Assembly: GCF_018502485.1 (NCBI RefSeq)
Contig: NZ_CP075546.1
Direction: 5' to 3' (one strand)
From: Methanospirillum purgamenti
GTDB taxonomy: Archaea; Halobacteriota; Methanomicrobia; Methanomicrobiales; Methanospirillaceae
DNA: 64,000 bases
Shown here: positions 9,128-17,581 of the stretch, in pieces
How the letters are laid out: the number at the start of each line of letters is the position of its first letter
Numbering within the stretch: the stretch's first letter is position 1
Position numbers and translations under genes: made by a program
The notes under the pieces: generated by a model
What the model was told of the DNA's origin: nothing
What the model saw: only the letters and a program-made list of their open reading frames with translations
The model's database searches: none

Positions 9128-10273
9128 ATGAAGATTCTGCTGCTGATAGTTCCTGCCCTTCTTTTCATCATGGTTCCTACAGTAGCGGAATCCGGAACAA
9201 TAGAGGTGACTGCTGATATTCCCTCAGTCCCAGTTTACTTAGATATGGTGTATGCAGGAGTAACACCACTTACATTATCAGATATTGATGCCGGCAACCA
9301 CCTGATACAGGTGTCTCCAGAGGGATTCTTTTCGCAGACTCAGAATATATCCGTGAAGTCTGGTGAAAAATCCACGATCTCTTTTTCTTTTGTCTATTCT
9401 GATCGGTTGCAGATTCCAGCTATGGTCAGGATTGGGGAATGTGTCGGGACACCTGAACCATCTGATCTCGATGGAACATCATTTGACCTTCTCACTCTGG
9501 ATGATGGTACCATGATGGCGTACTATAGTGGATGGGAAGAGGGGATATTGTGTATGGAATCCTCTGACGGCATCCACTGGGATAAAAAGACTGATGCATG
9601 TCTCTCTGTTCCTTTAAAGGGTACAGTATTCAGGACTGAGCCATGGGTGTTTTCTCTCCCTGATGGGAGTTACCGTATGGTTTATCGGCAAACGTCCGGG
9701 AATCAACATTCACTCTATTCTGCTTCATCACCAGATGGAGTAATGTTTTCAGGTGAAGAACCTATCACCGTTCAAAGTGAACAAAAATCCGGTTCACCTG
9801 ATTATCCTTCGGTTCCGGCAGGAATTATGTATGCTGATGGAACAATCAGGATTTATTATCACAATCCGGGAATTGGGATTCAGAGTGCTATTTCAGAAGA
9901 TATGGGAGTATCCTGGGAACATGAGGATGGAACCCGATTAAAGTATGGAACTGACCCAACTGTTTTACTTCTTCCTGATGAAAAAACTGGTATCTTTTAC
10001 GTTGATACTACCCCGAAGTCTAAAGGCCAACGGATCTTCTTTACTGTATCTGATGATGGTCTTGACTTTTCTCAGTATGAGCCAGTTCAGGTGTTAGAGA
10101 CGACTGAACCTGGTGTATGGCTTATGGATCCGGAAATAATTGAGGAAGATGGAACAGTCTATTTATACTTCTCAGTCATGGGGATTGAGGGTATGCAAAA
10201 TCATGTCCTGCCAGGAACACTACGGAGCATCATCAGCCTGGACTGCATGGTGAGTCAAGCACTGGTGAAGTAA
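9128..10273 (+). CDS. Secreted PEGA-domain beta-propeller protein
   Basis: 381 residues with a signal peptide (about 1-20). A PEGA domain follows (about 22-90, with the PSVPVYLDMVYAGVTPLTL signature), then about 280 residues of repeats with SSDGIHWDKK, SPDGVMFSGEE, SEDMGVSWEHE and SDDGLDFSQYE blades. This is typical of five-bladed sialidase or GH43-like propellers. Acidic residues at blade ends could be catalytic, but no specific glycosidase can be named. It is likely a surface or sugar-binding protein, and no partner gene is adjacent. Confidence 0.75.
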   Translation: MKILLLIVPALLFIMVPTVAESGTIEVTADIPSVPVYLDMVYAGVTPLTLSDIDAGNHLIQVSPEGFFSQTQNISVKSGEKSTISFSFVYSDRLQIPAMVRIGECVGTPEPSDLDGTSFDLLTLDDGTMMAYYSGWEEGILCMESSDGIHWDKKTDACLSVPLKGTVFRTEPWVFSLPDGSYRMVYRQTSGNQHSLYSASSPDGVMFSGEEPITVQSEQKSGSPDYPSVPAGIMYADGTIRIYYHNPGIGIQSAISEDMGVSWEHEDGTRLKYGTDPTVLLLPDEKTGIFYVDTTPKSKGQRIFFTVSDDGLDFSQYEPVQVLETTEPGVWLMDPEIIEEDGTVYLYFSVMGIEGMQNHVLPGTLRSIISLDCMVSQALVK

Positions 10274-10292
10274 ATTCTTTAAAAAGGTTTTA

Positions 10293-10364
10293 TGGACCCG
10301 GCGGGATTTGAACCCGCGGCCTCTGCGTTGCGAACACAGCGATCTCCCACTGATCTACGAGCCC
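10293..10364 (-). tRNA. tRNA-Ala (CGC)
   Basis: The minus strand folds into a full cloverleaf: acceptor GGGCTCG/CGGGTCC with the G3:U70 pair that marks alanine tRNAs, anticodon loop TTCGCAA giving CGC, and T-arm GCGGG/CCCGC. Discriminator A; CCA not encoded. Confidence 0.96.
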
Positions 10365-10374
10365 AAAAATGAGA

Positions 10375-11388
10375 TCAGAGAATGATCTCGATATCTAATT
10401 TTTCTGCCAGTTCTTTATACCGGTTTCTGATGGTGACTTCAGTCACACCGGCAACTTCTGCAACTTCACGCTGTGTTCTTCGCTCGCCGCCAAGAATAGA
10501 AGAGATGTATATGGCAGCTGCTGCAACTCCGGTTGGCCCTCTACCAGAGGTCAGCTCTCGCTCACCTGCTTGTCTCAGGATCTCCACTGCCCTGCTTTGT
10601 ACTTCTCCTTTCAGTTGAAGTCCTGAACAGAACCGGGGAACATAGTCAATCGGGGAAGTAGGCAGAAGCTTTAATCCAAGTTCACGGGATATGAACCGGT
10701 AGGTTCGTCCAATCTCTTTCCTTGATACTCGTGATACTTCTGCAATCTCATCAAGCGTTCTTGGAACACTACACTGACGACATGCAGCATATAATGCGGC
10801 TGCTGCAACTCCTTCAATACTCCGACCCCGAATGAGGTTTTTATCAACTGCATCACGGTATACAACTGCTGCAGTCTCCCTGACATTTCTGGGCAGACCA
10901 AGAGCTGAAGCCATCCGGTCAAGTTCAGATAATGCAAATGCAAGGTTACGTTCTGTTGCATTGCTAACCCTGATACGACGTTGCCATTTTCTTAGACGGT
11001 AGAGTTGTGCACGATTTTTTGATGATATTGCTCTTCCATAACTGTCCCGGTTTCTCCAGTCAATCATGGTTGAGAGACCTTTATCGTGGATAGTAAAGGT
11101 CATTGGTGCACCGACACGGGATCTCTTCATCCGCTGATCATGGTCAAAAGCACGCCATTCTGGACCACGGTCGATAAATTCGGCATCAATAACCAGACCA
11201 CATTGCTGACAAACCAACTCTGCCCGTTCGTAATCATGAACAAGCTGTCGGCTGCCACACTCTGGACATTGAGATTCGGTCTGGTTCTCAATTTTTTTCT
11301 GTTTCTCAACTACCTTCCCGGTCAGCCTGTTCTTTAAGGCTTCACGTTCCTTTTGAAGGGTCCGGAGTTTCTCTATCTCTTCTGACAT
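10375..11388 (-). CDS. tfb: Transcription initiation factor IIB (TFB)
   Basis: 337 residues. The N-terminal zinc ribbon (CPECG...CQQCG, about residues 40-62) recruits RNA polymerase. It is followed by the B-reader region around GPEWRAFDHDQ and two cyclin repeats (about 130-225 and 230-325), the second ending in an HTH (REVAEVAGVTEVTIRNRYKEL) that contacts the BRE upstream of the TATA box. Length and composition are normal. The gene lies directly downstream of gar1 and is probably cotranscribed with it. Confidence 0.97.
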   Translation of the reverse strand: MSEEIEKLRTLQKEREALKNRLTGKVVEKQKKIENQTESQCPECGSRQLVHDYERAELVCQQCGLVIDAEFIDRGPEWRAFDHDQRMKRSRVGAPMTFTIHDKGLSTMIDWRNRDSYGRAISSKNRAQLYRLRKWQRRIRVSNATERNLAFALSELDRMASALGLPRNVRETAAVVYRDAVDKNLIRGRSIEGVAAAALYAACRQCSVPRTLDEIAEVSRVSRKEIGRTYRFISRELGLKLLPTSPIDYVPRFCSGLQLKGEVQSRAVEILRQAGERELTSGRGPTGVAAAAIYISSILGGERRTQREVAEVAGVTEVTIRNRYKELAEKLDIEIIL

Positions 11389-11396
11389 TCTTTCCT

Positions 11397-11627
11397 CTAT
11401 TTAATAAAGAGCTTTTCGCCAATAAGGCGCGAAGGCTCCTCGCTATTGGTTAAAACCGCTGCATACGGTGAATTGACATTACCGAAAATATCGATAAGCT
11501 TCCCCACTGGTTTCCATCGTTTATCAAGAACTTTGCTGTACAGGCGGGGAAGTTTCGCAGCATCACATTCAACAATCAGAATGTGATGACCAAATTTACT
11601 TTTAACTCGTCCAATAGCCCGTACCAA
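11397..11627 (-). CDS. gar1: H/ACA RNP component Gar1
   Basis: 76 residues with the small beta-barrel of archaeal Gar1 (IGRVKSKFGHHILIV, then VGKLIDIFGNVNSPYAAVL). With Cbf5, Nop10 and L7Ae it forms pseudouridylation RNPs. The start chosen is TTG at 11627, supported by a GGGGG tract 7 nt upstream and by alignment of IGRV with the usual Gar1 N-terminus; an ATG two bases upstream is out of frame. The gar1-tfb pairing is common in archaea. Confidence 0.8.
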   Translation of the reverse strand: MVRAIGRVKSKFGHHILIVECDAAKLPRLYSKVLDKRWKPVGKLIDIFGNVNSPYAAVLTNSEEPSRLIGEKLFIK

Positions 11628-11680
11628 TGCATCGCCCCCAAAAATGCCTGTATCCCCCCACCGGAGATAAGATAAGCAAC

Positions 11681-11692
11681 CTATATATGTGC
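11681..11692 (-). promoter_or_regulatory. TATA box of the gar1-tfb operon
   Basis: ACATATATAG on the minus strand, about 55 nt before the gar1 start codon, with a G-rich segment between. Position and composition fit an archaeal TATA element; the transcription start is inferred at about 25 nt downstream. Confidence 0.5.
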
Positions 11693-11731
11693 AAATAAGA
11701 AGTATTTAACATTTATGGCAATTATTAAGTA

Positions 11732-12382
11732 TTACGTAAACCGTTGATAGAATTCATTTCCCTCCGTGGAGAGGAGTAATTCAAGTTTTTCATTTGATAT
11801 TCCGGCACCTGATGAAATTACCACACGATCCCGGGCTGACATCAGGTCACCAGGATGATGGGCATCTGAATCAACAACCAGCAGGCATCCTGTTTTATCT
11901 GCGATACGAACCACGTGACCATTTGTCCGGTTATGGCCGCCCCTGGCTGTAATCTCTAAGGCAACCTTATGTTGTTTAGCCAATTGTGCATCTTCTTCTG
12001 ATATGAGCCCTGGATGGGCGAGAATATCAACGTGAGGACAAGAGACCGCAGCATGATTTGTTCCTGGCATGACCGGTTCCACTGGAGATTCTCCATGCAC
12101 AACTACAATATCGGCCCCATTCTCTTTTGCAAAACGGGCAAGTTCTGAAATTTCTCCAGGTGGAACATGTGTAATTTCAACTCCGGTAAGAAGCTTTATT
12201 CCCATCTCCCGGGCTGATCCTGCTACCCGGTTTACTGCAGATAAGGTTTCATGAATATTGCTCTTATCAACGTGATCTGTAATTGCAACTACCGTGTATC
12301 CTAAAACCTGCATTCTTCGAAGGAGTTCGGTTGGGAGCAGGTCTCCATCTGAAAGCAGCGTATGGGTGTGAAAATCGTACAT
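11732..12382 (-). CDS. PHP-domain phosphoesterase
   Basis: 216 residues. The PHP metal-binding motifs are all visible: FHTHTLLSDG at the N-terminus, AITDHVDKS, GVEITHV, VVVHGES, ILAHPGLI and the late VDSDAHHPGD. This family includes histidinol phosphatases and the PHP domains of polymerases; archaeal stand-alone members are usually annotated as histidinol-phosphatase-like without proof. It sits 1 bp downstream of srp19 on the same strand, so it is cotranscribed with it. Confidence 0.82.
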   Translation of the reverse strand: MYDFHTHTLLSDGDLLPTELLRRMQVLGYTVVAITDHVDKSNIHETLSAVNRVAGSAREMGIKLLTGVEITHVPPGEISELARFAKENGADIVVVHGESPVEPVMPGTNHAAVSCPHVDILAHPGLISEEDAQLAKQHKVALEITARGGHNRTNGHVVRIADKTGCLLVVDSDAHHPGDLMSARDRVVISSGAGISNEKLELLLSTEGNEFYQRFT

Positions 12383-12383
12383 T

Positions 12384-12668
12384 TCAAACCTTTTTACCGG
12401 GATTTTTTAGTGAAGTAGTAATGAGACGAATGAGTTCCCGTTTCGAACCTGCATATTCCACTACAAATCTCCCCTGGTGTTTCCACCAATATGCGGGATG
12501 GGACTTTGCCTCCCGGGTGTATGGGATATGACTGGTTTTTAAAATACGTTCAATGTCTCCAGGTTCAGGTTGAGCGACGCCAGTCTCACGGGAGACTCTG
12601 CGCCCCTCTGACCGCATGAGCTCACTGTCAAAGTAACAGGGATAGAGTATTACTCCCTTATCCATCAT
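12384..12668 (-). CDS. srp19: Signal recognition particle protein SRP19
   Basis: 94 residues. It matches archaeal SRP19: MDKGVILYPCYFD start, SRETGVAQPEPGDIERIL and the HPAYWWKHQGRFVVEY core. SRP19 binds 7S RNA helices 6 and 8 and enables SRP54 binding. A GTG at 12671 and two consecutive ATGs (12668, 12665) are possible starts; the ATG is preferred. It is divergent from hypB with about 50 bp between them. Confidence 0.9.
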   Translation of the reverse strand: MMDKGVILYPCYFDSELMRSEGRRVSRETGVAQPEPGDIERILKTSHIPYTREAKSHPAYWWKHQGRFVVEYAGSKRELIRLITTSLKNPGKKV

Positions 12669-12720
12669 CACAGATCTGCAATCTGAACCTATAAAGTACC
12701 AGCGGGAGAGATGCTATGGT

Positions 12721-13368
12721 ATGCATCATATCGATATCTCCATTGAGAAAGATATTTTTTCAACAAATAAGAAACTGGCTGATGCGAATGCCGCGCACCT
12801 TCATGCTCATGGTGTCAGGGCTTTTGATCTGCTAGGAGGAATCGGATCTGGAAAGACAGCTTTGATAGAAAAAGTTGTACCCAAATTAAAAGACAGGGGT
12901 ATGCATGCTGCAGCAATTGCTGGTGATGTATATGGTGATGATGATTTTCAACGAATAATTGCTCTTGGCATTCCAGCTGAAAATGTAAATACCGGGAAAG
13001 AATGTCACCTTGATGCACACATGATAGAACATGCACTTGACCACCTTCCACTAGATGGTGTGAATATTCTGTTCATAGAAAATGTCGGAAATATGGTGTG
13101 TCCAACTGATTTTGAGCTTGGTGCAGAGAAACGAATTGTTGTGGTCTCCTCTACAGAGGGTGATGATGTTGTTAATAAACATCCGATGATGTTCCGGGGC
13201 TGTTCCATTGGAGTTTTGAATAAGATTGATCTCGCAGACGCGGTGGGAGCCGACCTGAACAGGATGGAACAGGATATGCGCCGGTACAATCCTTCTATGA
13301 AGATCTTCAGAACGAATATGAAGACAGGTGAGGGAATCGATCCCCTGATTGATGAGATCCTCTCCTAA
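12721..13368 (+). CDS. hypB: Hydrogenase nickel-insertion GTPase HypB
   Basis: 215 residues, G3E-family GTPase. The P-loop GGIGSGKTALIEK lies at about residues 39-51, the CHLDAHMIEHAL metal-site region at about 101, VENVGN at about 120 and the NKIDLAD base-recognition motif at about 170. It delivers Ni to [NiFe] hydrogenases together with HypA. It lacks the poly-His N-terminus found in some bacteria. A GGGAGA ribosome-binding site precedes the ATG. hypF is in this window (36139-38364) but far away, so maturation genes are dispersed. Confidence 0.95.
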   Translation: MHHIDISIEKDIFSTNKKLADANAAHLHAHGVRAFDLLGGIGSGKTALIEKVVPKLKDRGMHAAAIAGDVYGDDDFQRIIALGIPAENVNTGKECHLDAHMIEHALDHLPLDGVNILFIENVGNMVCPTDFELGAEKRIVVVSSTEGDDVVNKHPMMFRGCSIGVLNKIDLADAVGADLNRMEQDMRRYNPSMKIFRTNMKTGEGIDPLIDEILS

Positions 13369-13376
13369 GCGGAATC

Positions 13377-13384
13377 TTATATAC
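13377..13384 (+). promoter_or_regulatory. TATA box of rps8e
   Basis: TTATATAC right after hypB and about 80 nt before the S8e start codon, implying a leader of roughly 60 nt that contains the hairpin at 13416-13443. Confidence 0.5.
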
Positions 13385-13415
13385 TGGCGCGGGGGATATG
13401 TATAAGACTCCGTGG

Positions 13416-13443
13416 TTTACCCGGCTCTCCCACTCCGGGTAAA
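13416..13443 (+). promoter_or_regulatory. Leader hairpin upstream of rps8e
   Basis: TTTACCCGG (13416-13424) and CCGGGTAAA (13435-13443) form a perfect 9-bp stem with a 10-nt pyrimidine-rich loop. It ends 22 nt before the S8e ATG and just before its ribosome-binding site GAGGATGAGA. It could be an autoregulatory site for S8e or a terminator/processing element for hypB read-through; the sequence alone does not decide. Confidence 0.6.
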
Positions 13444-13465
13444 TGATACTTGAGGATGAGATATT

Positions 13466-13843
13466 ATGCAATGGCAAGGACGTTCTGTTCGAAAATCAAC
13501 CGGGGGCAGGTACAGCCCATCCCGGGGAAAAAGACGAAGGGAGATCGGGTCAGCTCCAGCTGAAACCCATATTGGTATTGACCGGAGAAAAATATCCCGT
13601 ACATATGGCGGGAATAACAAGGTCCGGGCACTTCGGTGTGAATATGCTGCAATCAGCAATGTAAAAACCGGCGAAACCAAGAAAGTAAAGATTGAGACTG
13701 TAGAAGAGAATGCAGCCAATCCGAACTATGTCCGGCGTAATCTTCTCACCCGCGGTGCAATCATCAGAACTGAACTGGGCCGTGCACGAATTACCAGCAG
13801 ACCAGGTCAGCATGGCATTATTAATGCCGTTCTGATTGAATAA
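13466..13843 (+). CDS. rps8e: 30S ribosomal protein S8e
   Basis: 125 residues, archaeal S8e. The N-terminus MQWQGRSVRKSTGGRY, the basic SRGKRRREIG stretch and the C-terminal TRGAIIRTELGRARITSRPGQ are diagnostic. A strong ribosome-binding site (GAGGATGAGA) fixes the start. Poly-T after the stop (TTTTTTTAATTTTT) is a plausible archaeal terminator. Confidence 0.97.
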   Translation: MQWQGRSVRKSTGGRYSPSRGKRRREIGSAPAETHIGIDRRKISRTYGGNNKVRALRCEYAAISNVKTGETKKVKIETVEENAANPNYVRRNLLTRGAIIRTELGRARITSRPGQHGIINAVLIE

Positions 13844-14029
13844 TTTTTTTAATTTTTCTGTAAATCAGATTGATTACCTGAGTTTTTTTAATTAGATACT
13901 ACTCTGAAAATTTTTTGATACATTATTTTTCCATCTGGTATATTCAATTTCTAAACGTTTTGCACATAAAAAGTGTGATGAATATACAATTGCAATAGAT
14001 AGAGGACTGATTATTTCTGGTATCCGGGT

Positions 14030-14494
14030 ATGACACTTAAAACAGCGTTAGCAGCTCCATTTTATCACAGCAGAGTTCAAAAACTTGGAAAAAGTGAATT
14101 AATTTACTATTATTTCTTTGACAGGCGATGGATGACCCGTGAACAGGTTGATCTTCTCATCCATCGTGGAATTGAACAACAGCTCCTGGGTACTGATGGT
14201 GATATGTATTTTCCTCTCTTTGATCTTGCAGAAGTCCAGATTCCTATCGGTTATAAACCATCTTCATCAATATTTGACGCGCATGATCCGTTTGAACAGC
14301 TTTTGGATCGGATCACCAGATATGCCAGAAAAGAGCCTGAGGAGATAATTGCACAGATGAATCAGGTAAAATCAGATAATTTTGATGGTAATATCAGACC
14401 TGAAGCAGCATTGGTAATTGTTGCTAAAATGTATGATATCGATGTGAAAGACCTGTTACCCTCTCTTAAACAGGCGTTACTTAAAAAAGATTGA
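14030..14494 (+). CDS. DUF2240 family protein
   Basis: 154 residues resembling the archaeal DUF2240 family: a winged-helix-like N-terminal part (LKTALAAPFYHSRVQKLGKSELIYYYFFDRRWM...VDLLIHRGIEQQLL) and an alpha-helical C-terminus. The function is unknown; conservation in euryarchaea suggests a housekeeping role. It is convergent with rps6e, with 2 bp between the stop codons. Confidence 0.7.
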   Translation: MTLKTALAAPFYHSRVQKLGKSELIYYYFFDRRWMTREQVDLLIHRGIEQQLLGTDGDMYFPLFDLAEVQIPIGYKPSSSIFDAHDPFEQLLDRITRYARKEPEEIIAQMNQVKSDNFDGNIRPEAALVIVAKMYDIDVKDLLPSLKQALLKKD

Positions 14495-14496
14495 AG

Positions 14497-14904
14497 TTAT
14501 TCTGCTGCCGGAGTTTCCGGTTCCGGTGGTGCAAAGTATGCTGCAAGGCTCTTTGAACCCTGGGAGGTAACTTTTGCATTAATCTGAACAAAATCCTGGG
14601 TAATTTCTGCTCCACGGACCATTTTTCTGCGGCGTTCTCCCTCAACTCGAGGATGAAATCCGATGCCACCAGCCATCAGAACTTTCCGTCTTCCGGCGAT
14701 AGGAAGGCTTTTTCTTGCTGGAGTTCCATTGCGGTCAGAAGCACCGGTAATCTGTATTTTATATCCCTCAAACCCAAGAGATGAGCCATCAATTTCATCG
14801 CCAATACGCTTGCCTATAAAAGAACCGGCTCCTGCGCCACTGGCATCAATATTGTATGCCTTGCCGGTTGCCGGATCTGAAAGGACTACCTTAAAATCAA
14901 CCAT
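14497..14904 (-). CDS. rps6e: 30S ribosomal protein S6e
   Basis: 135 residues. DFKVVLSDPATGKAYNID, the IGKRIGDEIDGSSLGFEGYKIQITGASDRNGTPARKSLP core and GGIGFHPRVEGERRRKMVRG identify archaeal S6e. The acidic C-terminal tail is short. It is commonly found beside aIF2gamma or, as here, aIF5B. Confidence 0.97.
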   Translation of the reverse strand: MVDFKVVLSDPATGKAYNIDASGAGAGSFIGKRIGDEIDGSSLGFEGYKIQITGASDRNGTPARKSLPIAGRRKVLMAGGIGFHPRVEGERRRKMVRGAEITQDFVQINAKVTSQGSKSLAAYFAPPEPETPAAE

Positions 14905-14927
14905 GTATTATCACCAATTTTTAAATT

Positions 14928-14939
14928 CAACGATCGTTG
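14928..14939. repeat. Perfect 12-bp palindrome upstream of rps6e
   Basis: CAACGATCGTTG is a perfect palindrome 24 bp upstream of the S6e start codon, between AT-rich tracts. It could be an operator or an RNA hairpin arm; nothing more can be said. Confidence 0.4.
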
Positions 14940-15030
14940 CAAATTTTTAATTATCGTCCGATCCGAAGAACCCATCACTCAGGCTTTGCTGAGAAGTCTC
15001 CTTACAGGTTAGCCAATATCCTTATTAATT

Positions 15031-16845
15031 CTACTTCCCCCAGAAGGGATTGTCTCGTCTGAACAACCGGGTATACTCATCAAGAACTTCCTTCGCATCT
15101 TCATTCAGGTGTGAGAGCATTTCAGTTTCAAGCACTTTTACATGGCGTTCAGGAATACCAACGAGCAATTCATCTTCAACATCAAATTGTCTGCCCACCG
15201 TAGCGCCTTCAATGGAGATTGCAACTTCATCCCCTGCGTGTGCCTCCTGAATATTCTCTTTTCGAAGCTGCATTGATTTCAGGGTTCCTGCCTTTTTTCC
15301 ATCTCTTTTTACAAGATTTACGCCGGTCCGGAGTGTTCCAGAAAGGATTCTTACACCGACTACTGCAGGATTGTTCTGTCTGAAAACACATCCAGGCAGA
15401 ATGAGAAGTTTTGCTGGAAATATAATCTTTTCAAACTTCTTCTGGTCCATTATTCTCTTGAGATTATTTCTCCATTCAAGGTAATCCTCAAGAATATGGT
15501 AGATGACATTCCCGGTAAAAAACTGAATCATATCAGCATATGCAGGTTCTTTTAAAAGATCCTGTGCATCTGGAAGAACCGGTGTATTAAATGCTATCAG
15601 GACACGATAGAGTGGATCTTTTATCGTTTCGGTCTCAATTACGTCATGCCTGCTTACCGGACCCACCTCTGCTCTCATAACCGGAATTTCATGCGCGGAT
15701 AACTCTTTACATAATGCCTCAAGCGCACCGATAGTATCTGCTTTAATTATGAGACCTTCAGGAGAGAGGGTGACATTGATTTCTGTCATTTCTCTGGCAA
15801 TGCTGGCTTTTACATCCTCAGGTTCATCCCCGATTACTCTGACAGGTGATCCTGCGATAACCTGGTCAAGACCAGGGGCACTCACTTTTACCCCTGCTGC
15901 AGCGACAACTTCTTTCACTCGCAGAAATCTGTCTTCAATAAGTATCTCCTGCATGGGACGCGGCTGAAGGAGAGATCTGACTTTTGTTGTTGAAACTCCG
16001 TCAGTAGTAGCAATTGCAATTTCATCCCCTACCCGGATTGTCCCGTCAAATAGTATGACATCAATAGTAGCGCCAAGACCCTTCTCTTCTTTTACCTCAA
16101 GAACAGTTCCAGCTCCAGGTCCGTCAACTGTCAGGGTCAGGGCTTCTTCCATGTAGCGCTGAGCAAGTCCGATAAGAACCATAAGGAGATCGGAAATTCC
16201 TTCACCTGTATGTGCGCTGACTGGAACAATTGCTAAATTTCGCGCAAAATCAGAAACACGGTCAAACCGTTCAGAAGAAAAACCGTGCTCAGCGAGGGTT
16301 GCAACAATGTCATATACTTTAGTCTCTATGAGAAGCGTCACCCGTTCATTCTGGTTTCCAAAACTCTTTAGAAATGGAGATTTTTCTGTTGATCGCCATC
16401 CAGGGACTCTATCAAGTTTTGTTGCAGCAACAACAAATGGTGTCTTACAATTACGCAGGATTTGAATTGCTTCAATTGTTTGTGGTTGAAATCCTTCTGT
16501 GATATCAACAACCACGATTGCCATATCTGCTAGTGCCCCACCACGAGCCCTGAGGGTAGTAAATGCATGATGACCAGGTGTATCAATAAAGAGGAGACCT
16601 GGGATGCTGATGTTCAGACTCTTCATGCTCCCGCTCATGCTGGTAATTGAGTCTATCGGGACTATTGTCGCACCTATATGTTGTGTGATTGCACCCGCTT
16701 CACCTGAAACCACTGAAGATCCCCGGATGCGATCAAGGAGGGATGTTTTTCCATGGTCAACATGTCCCAGAACGCAGACAATCGGCGTCCTGATATGGGG
16801 CACATCCCCTGCGTCTTTATTTTTTTTCACTGCTTTTTTTCCCAC
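15031..16845 (-). CDS. infB: Translation initiation factor aIF5B (IF2-like)
   Basis: 604 residues. G-domain motifs are GHVDHGKTSLLDRIRGS (G1, about 26-42), the G2 loop around ITQHIGAT, DTPGHHAF (G3) and AATKLDR (G4). Domains II-IV follow, ending in the archaeal/eukaryal C-terminal helices. It promotes subunit joining and initiator-tRNA positioning. No intein is present. It is transcribed towards rps6e. Confidence 0.96.
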   Translation of the reverse strand: MGKKAVKKNKDAGDVPHIRTPIVCVLGHVDHGKTSLLDRIRGSSVVSGEAGAITQHIGATIVPIDSITSMSGSMKSLNISIPGLLFIDTPGHHAFTTLRARGGALADMAIVVVDITEGFQPQTIEAIQILRNCKTPFVVAATKLDRVPGWRSTEKSPFLKSFGNQNERVTLLIETKVYDIVATLAEHGFSSERFDRVSDFARNLAIVPVSAHTGEGISDLLMVLIGLAQRYMEEALTLTVDGPGAGTVLEVKEEKGLGATIDVILFDGTIRVGDEIAIATTDGVSTTKVRSLLQPRPMQEILIEDRFLRVKEVVAAAGVKVSAPGLDQVIAGSPVRVIGDEPEDVKASIAREMTEINVTLSPEGLIIKADTIGALEALCKELSAHEIPVMRAEVGPVSRHDVIETETIKDPLYRVLIAFNTPVLPDAQDLLKEPAYADMIQFFTGNVIYHILEDYLEWRNNLKRIMDQKKFEKIIFPAKLLILPGCVFRQNNPAVVGVRILSGTLRTGVNLVKRDGKKAGTLKSMQLRKENIQEAHAGDEVAISIEGATVGRQFDVEDELLVGIPERHVKVLETEMLSHLNEDAKEVLDEYTRLFRRDNPFWGK

Positions 16846-17099
16846 CTTTACACCACCACCAATATTTTTTCATCCGGCCCCGATACTATTTGAAAACAGG
16901 AGATATCCTTGTCGGGGGAGGATCTGATAATGTGGTATACATCGGTGGTCACGGCTAATAATCATTCACAACACCGGGCAGATTCCTGTAGGATACAATT
17001 ATTCCAATTATATGAATCTCATGATCCGTAATGAAAGAGGTCTGCTCAACGCATGGATAGTTTCAAGTCATCTAAAGTGTTACATATATGGTGCAACCT

Positions 17100-17171
17100 G
17101 CCTGGGTGGGGTAATGGCTATCCTAAGGGATTGTGGTTCCCTCGATCTGGGTTCAATTCCCGGTCCAGGCC
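17100..17171 (+). tRNA. tRNA-His (GTG)
   Basis: Cloverleaf: acceptor GCCTGGG/TCCAGGC, anticodon stem AGGGA/TCCCT with loop TTGTGGT giving GTG, T-arm CTGGG/CCCGG, discriminator C as expected for histidine. A separately encoded G-1 is not evident. A TATA-like TTACATATAT sits at 17081-17090. Confidence 0.93.
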
Positions 17172-17308
17172 TGACAATTTTATTCACTTTTTTATGAAAG
17201 TCATTTTTGGTTTTTCCTTCTGATGCCAGTAATTAGAAAGATTTAAATTTTAGCCGAGAATCCAGTGACACCGATAATTTTCTGTATTCTGCTGCTCTAT
17301 ATCAAAAT

Positions 17309-17581
17309 ATGGACCAAAGTGAAGAATATCACGAAGCAAAAAGAAAAGTCACGAAGCTTAGAGGATTTTACCAGCATTTAGGCTTTTTCGTTGTCATTAA
17401 TGCGATTCTCATAGCCATAAACCTGATAATGAGTCCGGATAGTCTGTGGTTTTACTGGGTCACAATCTTCTGGGGAATAGCTGTTGTATGGCAGGCATAT
17501 GATGTCTTCGGAAACGAGAGAATGCTTGGAAAAGACTGGGAAGAAAAGAAGATCCAGGAATATATGGAAAAGAAAAAGTAA
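17309..17581 (+). CDS. 2TM-domain membrane protein
   Basis: 90 residues. The N-terminal EAKRKVTKLRGFYQHL amphipathic segment is followed by two transmembrane helices (about 23-41 and 48-64) and a charged C-terminal tail with DWEEKKIQEYMEKKK. This is the compact pfam 2TM layout seen in sensor kinase N-termini and as stand-alone proteins of unknown function. It is convergent with the MBL gene, whose stop codon abuts it. Confidence 0.75.
   Translation: MDQSEEYHEAKRKVTKLRGFYQHLGFFVVINAILIAINLIMSPDSLWFYWVTIFWGIAVVWQAYDVFGNERMLGKDWEEKKIQEYMEKKK

Noticed and set aside
13975..14010. GTGATGA and CTGA, another C/D-box-like pair upstream of the DUF2240 gene
   Set aside because: Spacing of 25 nt is too short and no internal boxes or flanking stem are present.
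17012..17197. Short plus-strand frame across the tRNA-His gene
   Set aside because: It overlaps the tRNA fully and shows no protein-like composition or ribosome-binding site.
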